A stretch of DNA of 64,000 nucleotides from JAHOYW01 sp963664605 (GTDB lineage Bacteria > Verrucomicrobiota > Lentisphaeria > Victivallales > Victivallaceae): the NCBI GenBank assembly GCA_963664605.1, contig OY761536.1, positions 2,232,001 to 2,296,000 of the forward strand, read 5' to 3'. The translations under genes were made by a program, and so were the position numbers. This document shows positions 17,029 through 25,757 of this stretch, piece after piece. Below the pieces are notes generated by a model, which saw only the letters and a program-made list of their open reading frames with translations, was not told the origin of the DNA and made no database searches. Position 1 is the first letter of the stretch; every line of letters starts with the position of its first letter.

Positions 17029-18675
17029 CTATTTCATGTCTAATACGCTGGGATCATAAAAGTCAGGAGCTTCATACCCCAGTAATTCCATGCATGTTGC
17101 GGCTAATGAACTTATGCCAAGTCCGCTTTTGAGTTTCTTTTTGTATTCACCCTTGCTTGCAGGGTCATAAATGATACATGGAACCGGATTCAATGAATGA
17201 CTGGTCTTGGCGCAGATAGCGCCATTATCGTCATGTTTGATGTTACCGTCTTTATCATGTTCGAACATATCGTCGGAATTGCCGTGGTCAGCGGATATTA
17301 TCAGTACGCCGCCGGCTTTTTTAACAGCTTCGCGAACCCGTTTTACTGCAATGTCAAGGGCTCCCATAGATACCAGTACAGCCTGAAATACTCCAGTATG
17401 CCCGACCATGTCGCCGTTGGGGTAATTCAAGCGTATCATGCCATATTCACCGCTTTCAATAGCTTCAACTATTTTATCGGTGATTTCGGCGGATTTCATC
17501 CATGGGCGTTCTTCAAATGGAACAACATCGGATGGAATTTCAACATAATCTTCAAGCTTATCATTGAACTTTCCGCTTTTATTTCCGTTGAAAAAATAAG
17601 TGACATGTCCGAATTTCTGAGTTTCGCTTATTGCCAGCTGTTTTTCACCGCAGGCACAAAGGTATTCACCCATAGTACGGTCGATTTGCGGCGGAGAAAC
17701 CAGGAATTTTTTGGGAATATGCAGATCAGCGTCATATTCCATCATTCCGGCGTAGAGTACATTGGGGACCATGACGCGGTCAAATTTATCAAACTCTTCG
17801 CCTTCATCAAATGCCATGGTGATTTCCTGTGAACGGTCGCCACGGAAATTAAAGAATATAAATGAGTCGCCGTCTTCGACTGGCCCAAGCGCTTTACCGT
17901 CTTCAGCGATAACAAACGGCGGAAGATCCTGATCGAGAATATCCGGATTTTTGGCGCGCAGATCGACAATGGCTTCATGAGCGCTTGGGTATAACGGCCC
18001 TTCGCCCAGTACATGGGTTTTCCAGCCTTTGCGAACCATATCCCAGTTGGCGTTATAACGGTCCATAGTGATAACCATGCGCCCGCCGCCGGAAGCGATC
18101 TTGTAATCCGCGTCAAGACTTGTCAGGAATTCCTCGAAAGGATCGACGTATTCGAGAGCGGAAGTGGCAGGGACATCGCGACCGTCAAGCAGGATATGAA
18201 TACGTGCTTTGGCGATGCCTTCAGCTTTTGCTTCTTTGAGCATCGCTTTCAAGTGGTTGATGTTACTGTGAACATTGCCGTCGGAAAAAAGACCGAGGAA
18301 ATGTAATGTGCTGTTATTGTTTTTACAGTTGGCTATGATTTCCTTCCAGGTTTCCCCCTGATATATGTTTCCTGAATCAATAGCGTTTTCCACCAGTTTC
18401 GCGCCCTGAGCGAAAACCCTGCCGCAGCCGATAGCGTTATGTCCTACTTCGCTGTTGCCCATATCCGCGTCCGAAGGCATGCCGACGGCGCTGCCGTGTG
18501 CTTTCAGCTCGGTGAATGAGCAGGTTTTCATTAAATTATCCAGTTCAGGCGTATATGCTTTAAGGAAAGCATCGCCGTCAGCATATTTGCCGAAACCGAC
18601 ACCATCCATAATCATTAACACCACAGGCCCTTTGCGGCGGGTAAAAGAAGGGTTCTTCTTTAAAGCTTCCAACAT
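17029..18675 (-). CDS. gpmI: 2,3-bisphosphoglycerate-independent phosphoglycerate mutase
   Basis: This 548-residue glycolytic enzyme converts 3-phosphoglycerate to 2-phosphoglycerate with two Mn ions and a phosphoserine intermediate. The N-terminal MIMDGVGFGKYADGDAF holds a metal Asp, and DADMGNSEVGHNAIG carries the catalytic Ser75. ISADHGNSDDMFEHD near the C-terminus holds more metal ligands. I start it at the ATG at 18675 (MLEALKKN), which has GGAG at a proper distance; a longer frame to 18750 would run into lpxA. It follows lpxA by 16 bases on the same strand. Confidence 0.96.
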   Translation of the reverse strand: MLEALKKNPSFTRRKGPVVLMIMDGVGFGKYADGDAFLKAYTPELDNLMKTCSFTELKAHGSAVGMPSDADMGNSEVGHNAIGCGRVFAQGAKLVENAIDSGNIYQGETWKEIIANCKNNNSTLHFLGLFSDGNVHSNINHLKAMLKEAKAEGIAKARIHILLDGRDVPATSALEYVDPFEEFLTSLDADYKIASGGGRMVITMDRYNANWDMVRKGWKTHVLGEGPLYPSAHEAIVDLRAKNPDILDQDLPPFVIAEDGKALGPVEDGDSFIFFNFRGDRSQEITMAFDEGEEFDKFDRVMVPNVLYAGMMEYDADLHIPKKFLVSPPQIDRTMGEYLCACGEKQLAISETQKFGHVTYFFNGNKSGKFNDKLEDYVEIPSDVVPFEERPWMKSAEITDKIVEAIESGEYGMIRLNYPNGDMVGHTGVFQAVLVSMGALDIAVKRVREAVKKAGGVLIISADHGNSDDMFEHDKDGNIKHDDNGAICAKTSHSLNPVPCIIYDPASKGEYKKKLKSGLGISSLAATCMELLGYEAPDFYDPSVLDMK

Positions 18676-18691
18676 TATAAAAATCTCCTTC

Positions 18692-19489
18692 TTAAGCGCG
18701 TTTGCCGGGGGTTCTGGCCTGATGGATACCGCGTTCGCTTGTAGCGACAAATTCGAGGAATTCGACGACTTCAGGTGTTTGCGGCAGTTCTTCTTTAATT
18801 TTTGCTATAGCGTTGCCGGCGTTGAGGCCTGAACGGAAGAAAATTTTGAAGAGTTCACGGAGAACTTTTATGTTTTCGTTGCTTATTCCAGCGCGTCTGC
18901 AGCCGATTACATTTATCCCCATGATATTACCGTTACGGCCTTCCGCCATGACAAACGGCACTATATCCTGAGAAAATACAGAACAGGCGCTAATCATTAC
19001 CAGGCGGCCGACTCTGCTGAACTGATGAATGCCTGAGTAAGCTGAAATAATCGCACGGTCACCCACCTGGGCATAGCCGGCAACTGATGAACAGTTAACC
19101 ATGATAACATTGTTGCCGATAACAGCGTTGTGCGCGACATGAGCGTTATTCATAAAATAACAGTTGTTACCGACAGTAGTATGTGAGTCTTCCTTGGTTC
19201 CGCAGTGGATAGTGGCGCCTTCACGGAAAGTATTGCCGTCACCGATATCCAGATATGTTTTTCCTCCGGCATAGCTCAAATCCTGAGCATTTTGTCCAAG
19301 GGCGGCAAAGGGATGAACTGTATTATTTTTCCCTAAGGTTGTATAGCCGTCAATATTACATTGTGATAAGAGTTTAGTTCCGTCGCCAATTTTAACATTT
19401 GGGCCGACGTAGCAAAGAGGACCGATTTTAACACTGTCTGCAATTACTGCATTAGGGTCAACAACAGCAGTTGGGTGTATTTGGGGCAT
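18692..19489 (-). CDS. lpxA: UDP-N-acetylglucosamine acyltransferase LpxA
   Basis: This 265-residue enzyme does the first step of lipid A synthesis, moving a 3-hydroxyacyl chain from ACP to UDP-GlcNAc. The left-handed beta-helix hexapeptide repeats fill residues 1-185. The catalytic histidine is His120 in NNAHVAHNAVIGN, and the C-terminal helical domain starts with GRNGNIMGINVIGCRRAG. The length matches the family. Its presence means an LPS-bearing outer membrane. Unusually it is not beside lpxC and fabZ, which lie at 54-55.8 kb; here it is cotranscribed with gpmI. Confidence 0.95.
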   Translation of the reverse strand: MPQIHPTAVVDPNAVIADSVKIGPLCYVGPNVKIGDGTKLLSQCNIDGYTTLGKNNTVHPFAALGQNAQDLSYAGGKTYLDIGDGNTFREGATIHCGTKEDSHTTVGNNCYFMNNAHVAHNAVIGNNVIMVNCSSVAGYAQVGDRAIISAYSGIHQFSRVGRLVMISACSVFSQDIVPFVMAEGRNGNIMGINVIGCRRAGISNENIKVLRELFKIFFRSGLNAGNAIAKIKEELPQTPEVVEFLEFVATSERGIHQARTPGKRA

Positions 19490-19629
19490 AAAACATATCC
19501 TTTATTTTAAATGTTCGGATTATACAAATATTATGTAATATAGCAGTTAATTCTTATAGAAAAAATATAATCTGGAGAAAAAGCGGCTTTTTTTTACGTT
19601 CAGCTTAACCCGACGATGCTTCCAAAGGA

Positions 19630-20478
19630 TTATTTTATGCGTTTCAAGGCTGATTGGATTTTTTCCTGGACTTCTTCTATTGAATACAATGAGTTTTCAG
19701 GATTTTCAAGAGGTACAATCCCGCCGCTGCTCAGATCAAAGTTGATAGCCCCGTATTTTGCGTCTTCCCCGGACTCTGTTACACATTCAGTATAAGCGCT
19801 TCCCTGGCTGAAGTGCCAGAACTGGAACGGGTGAGCTACGAATCCGTGCTTTTTCAGTATTCTTCTTATTTCGCGGCGGTTTTTAGTTGCTGTTTCGGAA
19901 ATAAAAGGTGAATCCATAAATGTTTGTTCGGACATCTGCATATACCGGATGCCGCGGTCAAGCTGACTGAGATTACTGGCCTGATATACGGAAACATCTA
20001 TTGCGCTGCCGCTAATATAGGTGCATGACCTTGCTGAGTTTGCTATAAACGCATTGAGACGGCGGTACATTAATTCAGGAGAGGGGATTTCCCCGTCCTT
20101 TTCCCATATTACTTTTTTCAGAATAGAGTTAAAAACGCTGTTTTGGAAACCTGCCTGCTTTTGCATATTCCTGGTTCTGAAGCAGTCTTCGACTTTCAAG
20201 AACCAGCCGCGGTCATTCAATTCCTTGGCTACGGCAAGGAAGTTTTTAATCAATCCCTCGCGTAAATAGAAAACACGTTTATATTTATCCGCGATTTTTG
20301 TATCGGAAAATTTTACAGTCAGGCGGGCGTCTTTTACCGCCTGCCGCAGTGATATCATCGGTTCGCCGCATTCCTTTACCGGATATTCATGTACTCTCTC
20401 CATGAAATCATAAGCCTGTTCAACCTGCTTGCTCCAATATTTACGGCGTTCTGTTTCATTGTTTGTATGATCGTTCAT
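19630..20478 (-). CDS. VanX-like M15 peptidase-family protein with altered active site
   Basis: This 282-residue protein follows the plan of D-alanyl-D-alanine dipeptidases (M15D): EDCFRTRNMQ near residue 98, SGSAIDVSVY at 156-165 and FQFWHF at 218-223. In VanX the zinc ligands and base are the His of SxHxxGxAxD, the Asp of that motif, and the Glu and His of ExWHF. Here the Asp (D161) and final His (H222) are kept, but the first His is Tyr154 and the Glu is Gln219. It is therefore probably not an active zinc peptidase of the usual type. No signal peptide is seen. I start it at the ATG at 20478; the longer frame begins with TTG. It stands alone. Confidence 0.7.
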   Translation of the reverse strand: MNDHTNNETERRKYWSKQVEQAYDFMERVHEYPVKECGEPMISLRQAVKDARLTVKFSDTKIADKYKRVFYLREGLIKNFLAVAKELNDRGWFLKVEDCFRTRNMQKQAGFQNSVFNSILKKVIWEKDGEIPSPELMYRRLNAFIANSARSCTYISGSAIDVSVYQASNLSQLDRGIRYMQMSEQTFMDSPFISETATKNRREIRRILKKHGFVAHPFQFWHFSQGSAYTECVTESGEDAKYGAINFDLSSGGIVPLENPENSLYSIEEVQEKIQSALKRIK

Positions 20479-20643
20479 TATTTCGTTCTTTAGTAAATTA
20501 TGGATTTTTGATATCTTAAAACACAAAGGGGGGTTTTTCAAGTTATATTTTATGCTTTTTATTTATTTTATTGCTAATAGTTGAAAAGAGACAAATCAAT
20601 TATAAAGTAATATCTGTAAATATAATATATAACAGGGTATGAT

Positions 20644-21354
20644 ATGAATTTTTTTGACTCCGCTATAATTGATTGCTGTCAGCGTTTATCCAATAAAAGC
20701 TATGTGTTTGATTTTACGGTGAATTTTATATCTGATAATCACTTGATAAAAGGCGGATTGCTGCTTATGATCTTGTGGTGGGGGTGGTTTAAAACCGACG
20801 AAAACCGGCCCCACTTCAGAGAACACATGGTTTCCACATTAATAGCCTGTTTTATCGCTGAGTTCATTGCAAGGGTCATGGCTTTGACGTTGCCGTTCAG
20901 GTTCCGACCCATGCATGAGAAAACGTTAGATTTCATACTTCCTTATAGTATGAATCCGAGATTTCTCGATGGCTGGTCATCATTGCCGAGTGACCATGCT
21001 GTGCTGTTTTACGCTTTAGCTGTCGGAACGTTTTATATATCTAAAAAGACCGGAATATTCTCAATCATATATGTAACTTTATTTATCACTTTGCCGCGGA
21101 TTTATCTGGGGCTGCATTACCCGACGGATATACTTGCGGGGGCAATTATCGGGACGGTTATCGTATTACTGTTTAACGCGCCGTTTTTTATTGAAAAGTT
21201 ATCGAAGCCTGTAGTGAACTGGGCAAATAAAAAACCTGAATGGTTTTATCCGGTGTTTTTTATAATAAGCTATCAAATCGCGGATATGTTTGATAACAGC
21301 AGAGCGTTTATCACCTATTTAAGATCAGTAATCAAAATAATATCTGACTGCTGA
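20644..21354 (+). CDS. PAP2-family membrane phosphatase
   Basis: This 236-residue integral membrane protein has the three PAP2 motifs: LPFRFRP (83-89), SLPSDHA (113-119, PSDH as in BcrC-like undecaprenyl pyrophosphate phosphatases) and RIYLGLHYPTD (152-162). Several hydrophobic helices surround them. Such enzymes remove phosphate from lipid pyrophosphates or phosphatidic acid at the membrane. Recycling of undecaprenyl pyrophosphate is a reasonable but unproven role. It stands alone between the M15-like gene (divergent) and asd. Confidence 0.85.
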   Translation: MNFFDSAIIDCCQRLSNKSYVFDFTVNFISDNHLIKGGLLLMILWWGWFKTDENRPHFREHMVSTLIACFIAEFIARVMALTLPFRFRPMHEKTLDFILPYSMNPRFLDGWSSLPSDHAVLFYALAVGTFYISKKTGIFSIIYVTLFITLPRIYLGLHYPTDILAGAIIGTVIVLLFNAPFFIEKLSKPVVNWANKKPEWFYPVFFIISYQIADMFDNSRAFITYLRSVIKIISDC

Positions 21355-21461
21355 TGGTTAAGTAAAGTTTCTGATATTTTCCTGTTATTACTTGAAAATA
21401 TACTTTTTTCCTATATCTTAGGCGACTTGAACATACTCAATGACAACCCTTTAAGGAGACA

Positions 21462-22469
21462 ATGATGTCAAAAGAATACAATGTGGCCGTAGCCGGTGCG
21501 ACTGGCGCGGTTGGAATCGAAATGATTAAAACTTTGGAACAGCGCGATTTTCCAGTGAAAAACCTGCGCCTCCTTGCCTCTGCGCGCTCAGTAGGCAAAA
21601 AACTTACATATAAAGGTACTGAAATCGCAGTTGAAGAATTGACCGAAAAGTCATTTAAAGATATTGATATTGCTTTGTTCAGCGCCGGTGGCGGAATTTC
21701 CAAGCAATTCCGGCAGGCTGTAGTTGATTCAGGAGCGGTAATGGTTGACAATTCAAGCGCTTTCCGTATGGATGATGATGTACCGCTGGTGGTTCCGGAA
21801 GTCAATCCCGAGGATATCCAGAAACACAACGGCGTTATCGCCAACCCGAACTGCTCGACAATCATAATGCTTGTCGCTGTTGCTCCACTGCATCGTGCCA
21901 AGGGGCTGAAACGTCTTGTTGCCGCCACTTATCAGGCGACTAGCGGCGCTGGAGCTAAAGGCATGGCTGAACTTGATTTGCAAACTCGTCAAATTTTAGC
22001 TAAAGAAGATATTGACCCGCAGGCTTTTGCACATCGGATTGCTTTCAACCTGATTCCCCATATTGATGTTTTCAACGATAACGGTTACACCAAAGAGGAA
22101 TTAAAAATGCTCTTTGAAAGCCGGAAAATGCTGCATCTGCCGGACCTGATGGTTTCCTGCACCTGTGTCCGTGTTCCTGTAATGCGTGCGCATTCCGAAG
22201 CTTTGAATCTGGAATTTGAGCATGACATCACACCTGCGGAAGCTCGTGAGATCCTTGTTAATGCTCCAGGAGTTACAGTTGTTGACGACCCGTCAAACAA
22301 TGTATACCCGATGCCGATAGACGCGACTAACCAGGATAATATTCTGGTGGGACGTATCCGTCAGGACATTTCCCGCAATGATAAACGCGGACTGGATATT
22401 TTTGTAGCCGGCGACCAGGTGCTCAAAGGCGCGGCCCTGAACGCGGTTCAAATAGCTGAACTGCTTTAG
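21462..22469 (+). CDS. asd: Aspartate-semialdehyde dehydrogenase
   Basis: This 335-residue enzyme reduces aspartyl phosphate to aspartate semialdehyde with NADPH, the branch point to lysine/diaminopimelate, threonine and methionine. The N-terminal AVAGATGAVGIEMIK is the NADP-binding loop. IANPNCSTI holds the catalytic Cys131, and the later residues RIAFNLIPHID fit the family. AAGGAGA precedes the ATG by a normal distance. A clear terminator follows the gene, which makes it monocistronic. Confidence 0.95.
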   Translation: MMSKEYNVAVAGATGAVGIEMIKTLEQRDFPVKNLRLLASARSVGKKLTYKGTEIAVEELTEKSFKDIDIALFSAGGGISKQFRQAVVDSGAVMVDNSSAFRMDDDVPLVVPEVNPEDIQKHNGVIANPNCSTIIMLVAVAPLHRAKGLKRLVAATYQATSGAGAKGMAELDLQTRQILAKEDIDPQAFAHRIAFNLIPHIDVFNDNGYTKEELKMLFESRKMLHLPDLMVSCTCVRVPVMRAHSEALNLEFEHDITPAEAREILVNAPGVTVVDDPSNNVYPMPIDATNQDNILVGRIRQDISRNDKRGLDIFVAGDQVLKGAALNAVQIAELL

Positions 22470-22496
22470 ACGAAGGCCTGAATATATAAATACCCG

Positions 22497-22532
22497 AACA
22501 GCGAAGTTTTAACAAGCTTCGCTGTTTTTTTT
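22497..22532 (+). terminator. Rho-independent terminator of asd
   Basis: The 10-base stem AACAGCGAAG / CTTCGCTGTT with a 10-base loop is followed by a run of T. It lies 28 bases after the asd stop codon. Confidence 0.9.
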
Positions 22533-22551
22533 GCAGGACAGCTTGGAATAA

Positions 22552-23511
22552 TTAGATGGACTGGACAGAAAAAAACTTACCCCTGCTACTTGTTTCTGAC
22601 TTGATGATATTGTTTTTGGCGAGAGAATCCAGCCGCTCTTTGATTTGTTCTTCGGGTACTCCGAAGGTTTCGCTCATGTCAGAGAGAGTCGAAGGACGCC
22701 GGGAAATAAGGTCTATTATCAATTTATCTATTTCGTCTTCTTTTAACCGTTTTTGCAGGGCAGGGCTTTTGTATTTGAACGGCCCTACCGCTTCCACGGG
22801 GACTACCGGTTCCAGTGCTTTGACGAAACGCATTGTGTTTTCTTCTGTAGACGGACTTATCCAGTCAACTGTTCCTGGACGGTCTAGTGTGTTTAACTGC
22901 ACTTTATCCGGCTTTGCTTGTTTAATTATTTTCACGAAACGTTCTATTGATTCATTTGAGTCATTCTTGCCGGGGACGATGAAAAGTTCCAGCCATATTT
23001 CGGCCTTTGAGTTCCGGCAGTATTCAATAAGAGCGTTGACGTAAGTGTTGAAATCCAGGTCAGGAGAGGGGCGGTTGATGATTTTAAATTCCTCCTCGCT
23101 TGACGCGTCAAGTGACGGAATACACAAATCTATATCGGCTATCTCCTTTAACAGACCGGGATTACTGAATAAAGTTGCGTTGGTCAATAAGCATATCTTG
23201 TATTGCGGATAATTTTTCTTGACGAAGCCTATAACGCGCCCGATGCCCGAATTCAAGGTCGGTTCTCCGGCTCCTGAAAAAGTCAGGTAATCGATTTCAG
23301 GATTAGTTGAAAGCAGTTCATCAAGCTGTCTGATAACCTCATCAACCGGAATATATTCCTGTCGTTCTAAGGTAAGGTCAGTAGTTGCTCCGGATTCGCA
23401 ATAGACGCAGTTTATGGAACATGTTTTGAATGGTACAAGATCAACCCCAAGCGATATTCCCAAGCGTCTTGAAGCTACCGGGCCAAATAAATATTTTTCA
23501 TTATTCTTCAT
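22552..23511 (-). CDS. Radical SAM protein (COG0731-like) with C-terminal winged-helix region
   Basis: This 319-residue protein carries the radical SAM cluster motif CSINCVYC (Cys31, Cys35, Cys38) and the GGE-type motif LTFSGAGEPTL. Residues from about 255 on look like a small winged-helix domain (ISRRPSTLSDMSETFGVPEE). It resembles the COG0731 group of radical SAM enzymes, whose substrates in bacteria are mostly unknown. It is the last gene of a leftward run of dCMP deaminase, rfaE2, a TlpA-TPR protein and this gene, and starts 2 bases after the TlpA-TPR stop. It lacks the extra Cys clusters of sulfatase maturases. Confidence 0.85.
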   Translation of the reverse strand: MKNNEKYLFGPVASRRLGISLGVDLVPFKTCSINCVYCESGATTDLTLERQEYIPVDEVIRQLDELLSTNPEIDYLTFSGAGEPTLNSGIGRVIGFVKKNYPQYKICLLTNATLFSNPGLLKEIADIDLCIPSLDASSEEEFKIINRPSPDLDFNTYVNALIEYCRNSKAEIWLELFIVPGKNDSNESIERFVKIIKQAKPDKVQLNTLDRPGTVDWISPSTEENTMRFVKALEPVVPVEAVGPFKYKSPALQKRLKEDEIDKLIIDLISRRPSTLSDMSETFGVPEEQIKERLDSLAKNNIIKSETSSRGKFFSVQSI

Positions 23512-23513
23512 TG

Positions 23514-24638
23514 TTATTTCAGTTTTTGTCCTTGTCCTAATTTATATGCCCGCTGATAATATTCCAGTATCCTTAAAGCGTAGACATATTTAGCGTTTTT
23601 GTGTTTCTTGAAGATACGGCAGACTATCTTCTGGATTGCTATTGCACGGTCAATACGTCCGATCATGTAATATATCCTGGCTAAAGTCTCACCGATATTG
23701 GCGCGCTGGAGTTTATAAAGTTTGCGGTTGGAATAAGCCAGTTCCGCGGCCCTGAGAGCAGGTTCCAATTTGGCTTCCCCGAATCTTACACCCAGCAGTT
23801 GCCGTGTCAGCTGATTAAGTAACGCCGGGTCGTCTTTGCAGTTATTGATAAATTCAAAATAAAACGCGTCAAGTTCTTTATATCTTTTCAGCTGACTGAG
23901 GATGTGTGCTTTTAAGTCGAAAAGATCCATGTTGGTCGGATGTTTTTTCAGCATTTCCCCGATGAACTTCAAGGCTTCTTCTTTTTTATTCAATTTAAAC
24001 AAGACAAACGCTTTCAGCGCTATAAATGGTGTGTTGTCCGGTTCGTCCTTTAATTCTTTTTCCAGTATTTTCAAGGCTTCCGTGTATTTTTTGACACTCA
24101 CAAGTATTTGCATTTTTTTGTATACTTCCTGCCGGTGTACGCTTTTTTTTATATCAAACTTGCCAGTCACCATGCGCTTAAGCGGAAGAGTCATATCAAG
24201 CGGGTGTCCTGTCCAGGCGACAGTGCCGCTTCGATTAACGATAAATGCTACAGGAATTTTTTGTTTGTCTTGCACATATTCCCTGTAGGTCTTCCCGTTG
24301 TCATCAACGGCAATCTTGTAGCTTATATTTTTATAGCGGGAAATAAAATTCTTAACGGTATCAGCTTTTTCCTGACTGATACTGATTATTACAACGTCCT
24401 GGTACTGTCCCTGAAGTCTATGTAGATAAGGCATCGTTTTAACACTTTCTTTATTGCCTGTGCTCCAAAATTCGATAATATAGATTTTTTTTCCTTTACC
24501 TTCAGCAAGCGTAACCGGGCTGTTTTTTATCCATGAACCTATTTTCAACTCAGGCGCCGGTTTGCCGAGTTCAACCGCAAAACATACGATGGTATTCATC
24601 GTCAGCAGGGACAAAATTAATATCTTAAAGATTTTCAT
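23514..24638 (-). CDS. Exported TlpA-like thioredoxin-fold protein with TPR repeats, lacking the CxxC motif
   Basis: A 374-residue protein with a signal peptide (MKIFKILILSLLTMNTIVCF). A thioredoxin-like domain follows at about residues 24-150, with IYIIEFWSTGNKESVKTMPY and later IPVAFIVNRSGTVAWTG. Tetratricopeptide-like helices fill roughly residues 165-360. Where TlpA/ResA proteins have WCxxC, this one has G61-N62-K63-E64-S65, so both redox cysteines are gone. It is probably a periplasmic binding or scaffold protein. It lies in the dCMP deaminase-rfaE2 operon, between rfaE2 and the radical SAM gene. Confidence 0.75.
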   Translation of the reverse strand: MKIFKILILSLLTMNTIVCFAVELGKPAPELKIGSWIKNSPVTLAEGKGKKIYIIEFWSTGNKESVKTMPYLHRLQGQYQDVVIISISQEKADTVKNFISRYKNISYKIAVDDNGKTYREYVQDKQKIPVAFIVNRSGTVAWTGHPLDMTLPLKRMVTGKFDIKKSVHRQEVYKKMQILVSVKKYTEALKILEKELKDEPDNTPFIALKAFVLFKLNKKEEALKFIGEMLKKHPTNMDLFDLKAHILSQLKRYKELDAFYFEFINNCKDDPALLNQLTRQLLGVRFGEAKLEPALRAAELAYSNRKLYKLQRANIGETLARIYYMIGRIDRAIAIQKIVCRIFKKHKNAKYVYALRILEYYQRAYKLGQGQKLK

Positions 24639-24667
24639 TATTAACTCCCGTAAATTTCCACACAGTA

Positions 24668-25171
24668 TTAACTTTTTAACCTGTCTATTATCTCGGTGGT
24701 TGAAAAACCTTCGACGAAGGGCAGGAAACGAATGTCAGCATTGACGCTTTGGAGAGCTTCGCGTTCTTGTGGATTAATGGTTTCCAAAGTGTAATCGCCG
24801 CCTTTGACGTAGATGTCGGGGCGTAAGGCGATAAACATATCGTCGCAGCGTTGGGTATCAAACATGACGACAGAGTCTACTGACTCCAAAGCGCAGAGCA
24901 TATAGGCACGGTTGTATTCGTCAATGACCGGACGGCTGGGGCCTTTTAATTCCCGGACTGAGCGGTCGGAGTTAATCAATACCAGCATCGCGTCACCGAG
25001 TTCCCGGGCGCGCATTAAATATTCAGCATGCCCCCGGTGAAGAATATCAAAACAGCCGTTTGTAATTACCAGCTTTAAGTTTTTCTTTTTCAATTCGGCG
25101 CGCCATGCCTGCGCTTTAGATAAATCCATTATCAGATTTTCAGGGTCGCGATTGATGCCGTTTATATTCAT
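24668..25171 (-). CDS. rfaE2: D-glycero-beta-D-manno-heptose 1-phosphate adenylyltransferase (RfaE2-like)
   Basis: This 167-residue nucleotidyltransferase shows the cytidylyltransferase-fold start VITNGCFDILHRGHAEYL with the HxGH nucleotide motif, VLINSDRSVRELKGPSRP, and the C-terminal VEGFSTTEIIDRL. These are typical of the HldE C-terminal domain. It joins ATP to heptose 1-phosphate to make the ADP-heptose for the LPS inner core. The kinase half (HldE N-terminus) is not fused and not in the window. It lies 16 bases after the dCMP deaminase gene. Confidence 0.88.
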   Translation of the reverse strand: MNINGINRDPENLIMDLSKAQAWRAELKKKNLKLVITNGCFDILHRGHAEYLMRARELGDAMLVLINSDRSVRELKGPSRPVIDEYNRAYMLCALESVDSVVMFDTQRCDDMFIALRPDIYVKGGDYTLETINPQEREALQSVNADIRFLPFVEGFSTTEIIDRLKS

Positions 25172-25187
25172 AATTACACCTGTTTTA

Positions 25188-25649
25188 TTAATCTTCTAAA
25201 GACCGTACAAGTATGCCCGCTTCATGCAGTAAATCAAATGCCTGATGGGCAATACTGTACTCCTGATGGTAAACAACTTCTTTTATGCCTGCGTTGATAA
25301 TCATTTTTGAGCATTGAAGACAGGGACTGAAAGTTGTGTAAAGAGTAGCTTCTTTGACCGATATTCCGTGGTAAGCCGCCTGGGTTATGGCGTTTTCCTC
25401 GGCGTGGCTGCAGACGCATGAAGTCAGATCATGGCCGGACGGAGTATCGGAACTGCAGCGCGGACAACCGCCGTCAAAACAATTCTTTATTCCTCGCGGA
25501 GTGCCGTTGTAGCCAGTTGAAATAATCCGGTGGTCTTTGACGATTACCGCCGCTACCTGACGGCGGGAACAGTTGCCGCGAGCCGCGACTACCTGCGCTA
25601 TATCCATAAAGTAATGATCCCAATCCGGTCGTTTTGATGTTGAACTCAT
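25188..25649 (-). CDS. dCMP deaminase (ComEB-like)
   Basis: This 153-residue zinc deaminase carries HAEENAI (His82 ligand, Glu84 proton shuttle) and SPCLQC (Cys110, Cys113). Additional cysteines (GGCPRCSSDT, CVCSHAE) form the second metal site seen in dCMP deaminases. It turns dCMP into dUMP for dTMP synthesis. It is the first gene of the rfaE2-TlpA-radical SAM run. The neighbours give no functional link, so the grouping is probably housekeeping. Confidence 0.92.
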   Translation of the reverse strand: MSSTSKRPDWDHYFMDIAQVVAARGNCSRRQVAAVIVKDHRIISTGYNGTPRGIKNCFDGGCPRCSSDTPSGHDLTSCVCSHAEENAITQAAYHGISVKEATLYTTFSPCLQCSKMIINAGIKEVVYHQEYSIAHQAFDLLHEAGILVRSLED

Positions 25650-25757
25650 ATTATGCCCCTGATAATGTTTTATAGTTTGTAAAAAATACAGTAAATAAGA
25701 AACTTTACAACCTGAATACGTGAAAAATTCAGTGCGGAGCAGATGCGCCGATGTAAG

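Noticed and set aside
21355..21461. A lysine riboswitch in front of asd, or a cobalamin riboswitch in front of the corrinoid operon (5655-5783).
   Set aside because: The leaders are too short and show none of the conserved riboswitch helices or boxes.
22552..23511. The radical SAM gene as the maturase for the sulfatases.
   Set aside because: It lacks the extra C-terminal cysteine clusters of anSME enzymes and lies 13 kb from the sulfatases in an unrelated operon.
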